Shown here one piece after another: positions 58,159 through 64,000 of a stretch of DNA of 64,000 nucleotides. The translations under genes and the position numbers were made by a program. Where the stretch lies: positions 12,263,001 through 12,327,000 of the forward strand of contig JAPTOF010000002.1 in NCBI GenBank assembly GCA_028554755.1, given 5' to 3'. Under the pieces are notes generated by a model. It ran no database searches, was not told the origin of the DNA, and worked only from the letters and a program-made list of their open reading frames with translations. This stretch comes from Cordia subcordata. Taxonomy: Eukaryota; Streptophyta; Magnoliopsida; Boraginales; Cordiaceae. Every line of letters starts with the position of its first letter. The first letter of the stretch is position 1.

Positions 58159-61100
58159 TCAGCACGCGCAACCACCAGATGGTTGCTCGGCTTCTGAAAC
58201 AGCCTCCGGAATGCCTTGGAAATATCTGCAGATATTAGTTCACACAGAAAAGGAAAACAAAGATTAGAAGCAAATAGTGCGTATATGTCAAGGCTGTAAT
58301 GTGCGATCAATCTCTTGCTAGCGTGAGGGGGAAAGTGGCAGAGAGAGGAGAGCAAAAGGAGAATTAACACTCCCAACACCAAATGATTGTTGCAATCTCA
58401 AAATTTTCAGCAACAGAATACAGAATAGCTCTGATCATAACCAAATAATGGACTAATCAGTTGGGACAAACTCCAGGAAGAACTGCCCGGGCATAGAGCA
58501 GCTATAAGATCGGTTCTCTTTTGGGCTATCAAGTAGTAGTGCACTACCATAAACTACAGTACTACAGCAAAATAAAGGAGCAGAGAGAAAAACGGGTTAA
58601 GAAAAAGATAGTGTTCATTCACATGAAATGCACATAATTCCAAGGATAAAAATGAGAAGCAAGGAGTAGAAATTTACTAAAAGGGTACGATGTTACTCAC
58701 ATATCCTGCTCACGCTCATTGGCCAAAGCCGTTTTCGCGATACTTAAGAATGCAGCATCAACATTGTAGTCCTCTTTTGCTGATGTCTCAAAATAGGGAA
58801 TGTTTCCTTTCGATGCACACCATTCCTTTGCCTTCTTCTCAGAAACCTGTAAACCGAAATACCAAGGCCCAGTGTAACAAACATGGGAATTAAAAGAGCA
58901 AAGCCGAGCAACTAGCTCACTTGGTCAGAGCAAGACTTAAGTGTCATGGGTCAAAAAGCACCACAAATAGAATCCTTACCACTCGACTATTTCCACCATC
59001 TATATCAATCTTGTTTCCAAGTAATATAAATGGAAAGTTCTGTGGATCAGGTGGGTTTGCCTGCATAAAAATCAAACTCAGTCAATTCAAAAGGAATTGA
59101 TGTTTATTATTTCATTACTACCACTGATCTGCAAGAGGAAGCAGAAAATTCGAGAAAGTGTAGCATTTTTTGAGAAATAAAGAATTTTATTAAAAGTAAA
59201 AGGGGAGCAAGGAGCATCGAGAGAGGTATACACCTAACTATTTAAGTTTTCTATACAATCTTGTATACTATTTGTCCCAAAACAAATATCATTAAGCACA
59301 AGAAATTTCAGAAAAGGAAGACGAGATTCCTTTGCATCAAAAGCACTATGATTCCTCTCTTTCCAATATTCCAAATGATGGCGATGGAGACCATGGCTTT
59401 TCTTATGATTAGAGATCTTGATCCCACTCCAAGATGCAATATCCTCCCTCAGGAACGTGGAAGTAACCCATTGAACAGCAATGATATTAAGGGCATCTCC
59501 CAAAGACTTCTTGCCCAAGCACAACGAAGCAAAAGATGGTTCCCCTTTTCTATATTATTTTACAAAAATAAAATCTATTGAAAATGACTTGACCTCTCTT
59601 TTGGAGATTGTCCAAAGTAAGAATTCTTTCCCAAGCTGCCTCTCAAGCAAAAAGAAACTCTGAAAGCTGCACATGACTTCCAAAAATCCTTCCACAGGAA
59701 CCCGAGTTCACCATAAAAATACCTTTTTTAGCCAAGTCCCATTTCATCATGTCCTCCCTCCCTCCGATAATTCAACAGTTACAAAACCAAGTTTAACTGG
59801 AAACTGAAAGGTTATACAAAAGAAGGCACCAAAATAACTAGATATGATAAGTAAAATAAGTTCTCTAAGATGAAGTACTCCAGTCCATAAGTTCAACCCT
59901 CGGATTGCCCCACAAAATAAGAGACAAATATGTTAAAGCCACTTTCAGAGAAGTGATTGCGGAATTTATCATGGTTGAAGCAGTAGCAACAAAAGGTGTC
60001 TCTAGCTACCAAAAATATATATATACCTCCATTATTACTCACTCTCTCTCTCGTCCAGAAAGAAGAATACCCATAACAAAGCCAAAAGACAATATTGTCC
60101 ACATTTCTGATTAAATAACCACATGTGCCTGTTGTTATTGTAAAGAGCTAACATAGATAGGGGAATAAGTAAACTTGTTATCGTTTTTCTTTTCCTTTCT
60201 TTCCGGCAGGGTAGACAGGATATTACGGGCTCATCCAGCTGCAAAAGGCAAGTGATTCATCAAGAACTCCCATAGGAGGATTACACAGTGGAGTCTGCTG
60301 ATATGCTGCCTCATCAACCTAAAATCGTACACTAACATATTTAACAACCACCTAATTTATCAAAAGTTATCCCTTCCCTTTCCAGTGGATGGCAAAATGA
60401 CGAAACTACTACTTCGAAATTTTGCTTAACTCTATTCCCCAGTTGAGGTAGTAATTCTTCATCAAGAGAAAGACCAACACAAATTTGAATCTTTTAGAAG
60501 CTTGAACCTCGAAACCAAGAGATGGCATCATGCATCATGGCATGGGAACTCAAGACCACAGCTAGTACTAACCTATACAACTACAGATATCAGCAAAATG
60601 GCAAAGAAACTAGCCCAAAGATGTTACTTAGGTTTCACAAAAATTAATTCCCGTACCTCCACTATTAAAGGATACTTTATCCTATTTCAGATGTACCTAC
60701 CAACAAAAATCTTTTGGCAGCTTCCGTATCTGGGGAAACACATGGACTGTGAAACTCATATTATGAATATAAATATTCAAATATCAGATCAATGCTGAGA
60801 ATTACAGCTGATTATGCACCAGTCACTTAAATAGCTACATTAATAAAGCAAACACGAAAGGATGTAAACTGAAAACAAAGATAAGAAAATATAAATCTAA
60901 ACATAATGAAGATATTTGAGGAAGAGAAAATTCCACGCCACATTGTATCAGCCATTTGTATATGTCATCCAGATCCAAAGGCTTCGTTAATTCTCTGCCA
61001 TTTAATGCCCTCACAACCCTTAAACCCGCAACCACCATCAACCCCCCCCCCAACAAAAAAAAAAACCAAAAAAGCACACACAAACACAGAGACACAAAGA

Positions 61101-63986
61101 AGAAGAAGAAGAAAGCATGCTCTCTACCACACTGCAATGATCAAATTCTTCTGCGCTTCCAGATACAGATATAGCATCACATAGCACATATATGAGAAGA
61201 ATATAGTATTCACCTCCGTTAAATATTCCAATTTTATATTTCAAAAAGATCAAGACTTAACTCAAATTGTGTGAATTGGCTATGTACATCCACCTTCTCC
61301 ATTAATCTCTATCCTTATTTATTTTCTCGCTAAACCACATATGACCTTTTTACTTGCTTTTGTTCTGTGTTACTTTTAACTTCTTATACCCCTAAACTTA
61401 TTCAGTTATTTCTCAACCACCTACATTAGTTCTCACCTATATTGGTATCTCAATGGAAAGCTTAAAGATGTATAAAGACCTCCTAACTGCTCTATCCTAA
61501 ACTAACAATCCCACTTTTGTATAGCACCTATATTTATGACTGGCTTTACTCTCACTAAGTTCCCAGTTTCATTTCATATCTGAGTAACAAGTATAACAAG
61601 TGCGGCCAATTAGCAGAACTTTAAAAAGTTTCATGTCAGTGTCACAGTACCTATTGGAACAATGGTTTAATACACTAACTCATTGGTTTTGTTAAAAGTA
61701 AAAGTAGGAGAAAAAGGTTAGGTTTGATTTGGTATCAGAAAACTAATTTTTGGAAAACTTTGAACACTTCTACATTCGGATGACAAAGTGTCAACTAAAG
61801 AGCATAGATGTGGCTATATAAACAGAAAAGAGCAAATTCTCTGGATGGCTCTAGTCTTTTAAAGTCTTATCACACACAATGCCACTTTCATTTTAGGAGA
61901 ATCGAAATGGAAGGTTCATCTCCACACCTGAACTTGTCCTTGTATGCTCCCATTCAACATTTAATGAAACTGAGAGTAGCAGAAATACAAAAGCCACAAA
62001 CATACAAGTCCAACTAATACATGCAAACATCACCAAAATGAACCTCACATAGATACTAACTGAACCAACAACAATAAAAATCTACGTTATGTATCAATAT
62101 AACCTCACTGCTTCAAAAGCACACCACTCCTAAGTAGAAGTCTGGACAATTGGAGTTAGACACAAAAAGGGAAGTCCATAATTTTCAGAAGTGCATTGAG
62201 GAAGGGAAGTGCAGGAAGAGAAAAGGAAACTTACAATAGACCGAAGCCTCTAAGGATAAAAAGCAAAAAGGAGTGGACAGAAAAGGAGAAATAAGATTCA
62301 TCCTGGAGGAAGATAACTTAAGCAATGATTTTGCAGGAAACACAATTGTCTGGAAAAAAACAAAATAATGCAGTCCGAATAATTAATCTTTGGCAAATTG
62401 ACTAAAATATGTCAAAGTCATATTTGGCGATAAAATTAAGCAAAATCAGAACAAGATTTGCTCAAAAGTTGCAGCATCTATCTATACTCCTTAATTCTTC
62501 CTTTTCCTCTATTTATTTTCTCCTGTAATTTAAGTTGAACTTCTATATTACAATACCACATGTCAAAAGCAAAAAAAGAATCCAACCACCAACAGAAAAA
62601 TGAAGGAAATAACAGAACTAATTGACCAACCTGCTTGAGAAATTCTTCGTGCCAATTGTCAAGGCTATCGAAAGAACGCATTACGTTCACATCATATACA
62701 AGGACACAGCAATCAGCCCCTCTATAAAATGCCACTCCTAGACTCTGAAACCTCTCCTGCCCAGCAGTGTCCCATATCTATGTATAGCACAAAAATGCAT
62801 ATTCATCAACATACACATACCCGAAATTTAAATTCCTTTGTTAGGTACTTAAAAAGAATACATATCTATCCATATACATATGAAAGCATGTATTTCAAGT
62901 ATTGTCTAAATACCCACTTGCAAAGTAACAAGGCGATCGTCAATTTGGAGTTCCTTTGTAACAAAATCAGCTCCGATTGTGGCCTTATACTGCTGACTGA
63001 ATTTCTTATGTACATATCTTCAGGAGCAGTTAAAGATCCAAAAGAAGGAAACAAGCAACACACCACGAATACTAATCAATAATAAAATTACACAATAATC
63101 AAACAGATTAAAACAAGTTACATGGACTTCTAAATAATAATAACGCTAAATAAGAACTTACCAAATTCAGTGAATTTAACCTCTTAAAATCTAAACTTAG
63201 CCAAAAATTGAAACGGAAAAGAATTAGAGCACAGTCAGGAAAAAGAGGGGAAAATCAAAAAGGAAAAGAAGGTGCCTTCTCTAATTGCAAAGGACTACTA
63301 AATGAGGCACACACAGCTGCTTATATTCCATTTGCATTTCTCAAAGGCAAAAGTGTCACTCTACTAACTGTCAGCTCTGGATATCTATTTCATACGTATG
63401 AATACGAGCACAAAAAGTCAACGTAGTTTGAAGATCTACTATCTTCAGTAGGCATTACAAATACACACACATACATATAATGTTAATCAATAAACAATTA
63501 AATAATTTAACTAAATTAACCTATTGAACTCAAAATTTAGCAAAAGGTTGAAAAAGGGAATTGAAACATAACCTAAAAAGTGAATGATAAAAAAAAGTGA
63601 TCTCTATCCATTTGCATCTAAAACACAAACACGCACACACATTCATTATAATGATAATATGAGAATAAAATATATAAATTATAAATTAAAAATACGTGAA
63701 TGAGTTTATAAACTATGACATCCAAAATTAGCGAAAATTTGAGGAAAGAAATCGAAACACAAGGCAAGGAAAAAGAAATTAAAGGAATCTCTAAAAATTA
63801 ATACATAAATAAAAATACAAATACACATCACTAAAAATTAATACATAAATAAAAATACAAATACACATCACATACACATATATAAGTGTGTGTGTGTGTG
63901 TTTTTTTTGGGGGGGGGGGGGGGGCGAAACAGATCAAATCGAAATTAGGTATAGGATACTGATTCATCAATGACGTTTTACCAACC
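58159..63986 (-). CDS. RABG3A: Rab7-class small GTPase (RABG3), 5' exon missing
   Basis: Controls late endosome/vacuole (tonoplast) membrane fusion. Exons on the minus strand: 63986-63960 (27 bases), 63017-62918, 62777-62631, 59060-58980, 58846-58701 and 58225-58159, with consistent phases. The first exon, carrying the start and most of the P-loop, lies beyond the right edge; the window begins at VGKTSLMNQ. Seen: switch [26 protein letters not shown] (G3), GNKID (G4), ETSAK (G5) and the C-terminal GGCAC prenylation signal. YVHKKFS and QDIYFQGIP point to the RABG3a/b branch rather than RABG3c-f. Intron 4 (3.57 kb) contains a dead LINE. The family call is very secure; the paralogue letter is less so. 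Confidence 0.94.
59160..59790 (-). mobile_element. Decayed LINE 3' end in RABG3 intron 4
   Basis: Minus-strand reading in several frames gives [18 protein letters not shown], then [17 protein letters not shown], then [14 protein letters not shown] and [12 protein letters not shown]. This is the characteristic zf-RVT tail of plant L1-type retrotransposons (the [14 protein letters not shown] and ERN...F blocks). The unit ends near 59165 with AATAAAATTCTTTATTTCTC followed by a run of A, as at a LINE poly(A) end. Many stops and frameshifts make it non-functional. It has the same orientation as the host gene. Confidence 0.72.
63791..63870. repeat. Perfect 40-bp tandem duplication in RABG3 intron 2
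   Basis: CTAAAAATTAATACATAAAT plus 20 bases occurs twice, head to tail, with no mismatch visible. It is a very recent duplication. Confidence 0.97.
63909..63924. repeat. Run of 16 G next to T and GT tracts
   Basis: A (GT)n tract, then nine T, then sixteen G, 35 bases from the donor of the 27-base RABG3 exon. Long G runs are prone to length error in sequencing and to slippage. Confidence 0.9.
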
Positions 63987-64000
63987 CTGTAAAAATAAAA

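Noticed and set aside
60835..61253. Phe- and Leu-rich minus-strand open frames
   Set aside because: They come from A-, C- and GAA-rich simple sequence in RABG3 intron 4; no conserved motif.
1..64000. tRNA, rRNA or other structured RNA genes
   Set aside because: No cloverleaf with B-box, rRNA core or snoRNA box pattern was noticed on either strand by eye; a covariance-model search would be needed to exclude small ones.

Overview
This window is nuclear DNA from a dicot plant. The genes have many short exons bounded by GT...AG introns, the intergenic DNA is very AT-rich, and the repeats (Copia and Gypsy-type LTR elements, LINE remnants, MITEs, a Helitron-like end) are those of a plant chromosome. 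Every gene matches a conserved plant family. The species cannot be fixed from the sequence alone.

Layout from left to right: (1) 836-3320, minus: the 5' half of a chloroplast DEAD-box RNA helicase of the RH39 type, whose last exons lie off the left edge. (2) 4956-7057, plus: an MRNIP-like zinc-ribbon protein, three exons. (3) 8361-12179, minus: the plant mitochondrial ATP synthase 24 kDa subunit (MGP1/FAd), seven exons. (4) 14900-43259, plus: an organellar valyl-tRNA synthetase, 27 exons over 28 kb. Its introns hold a full-length Copia retrotransposon, a 1-kb Gypsy-type LTR derivative, a LINE scrap and several tandem duplications. (5) 46723-53362, minus: an organellar bacterial-type (type IA) DNA topoisomerase I, eight coding exons, with an SF3A1 pseudogene touching its 3' end. 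(6) 58159-63986, minus: a Rab7-class GTPase (RABG3), whose first exon lies off the right edge.

Four of the six genes (RH39, MGP1, valyl-tRNA synthetase, topoisomerase IA) are predicted to act in plastids or mitochondria: rRNA processing, ATP synthesis, translation and DNA topology. The other two act in DNA repair (MRNIP) and vacuolar trafficking (RABG3). There is no operon-like logic. Each gene has its own flanks, and the organellar enrichment may be chance.

I found no undescribed biological system. The most informative points are historical: a broken partial duplication of the 5' end of the topoisomerase gene (53.08-54.33 kb against 56.56-57.6 kb), an SF3A1 pseudogene directly downstream of the topoisomerase stop codon, a young but coding-dead Copia element, and several nested MITE insertions. 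Exon borders were placed by eye from splice consensus, reading-frame phase and remembered family conservation; no alignment was run.
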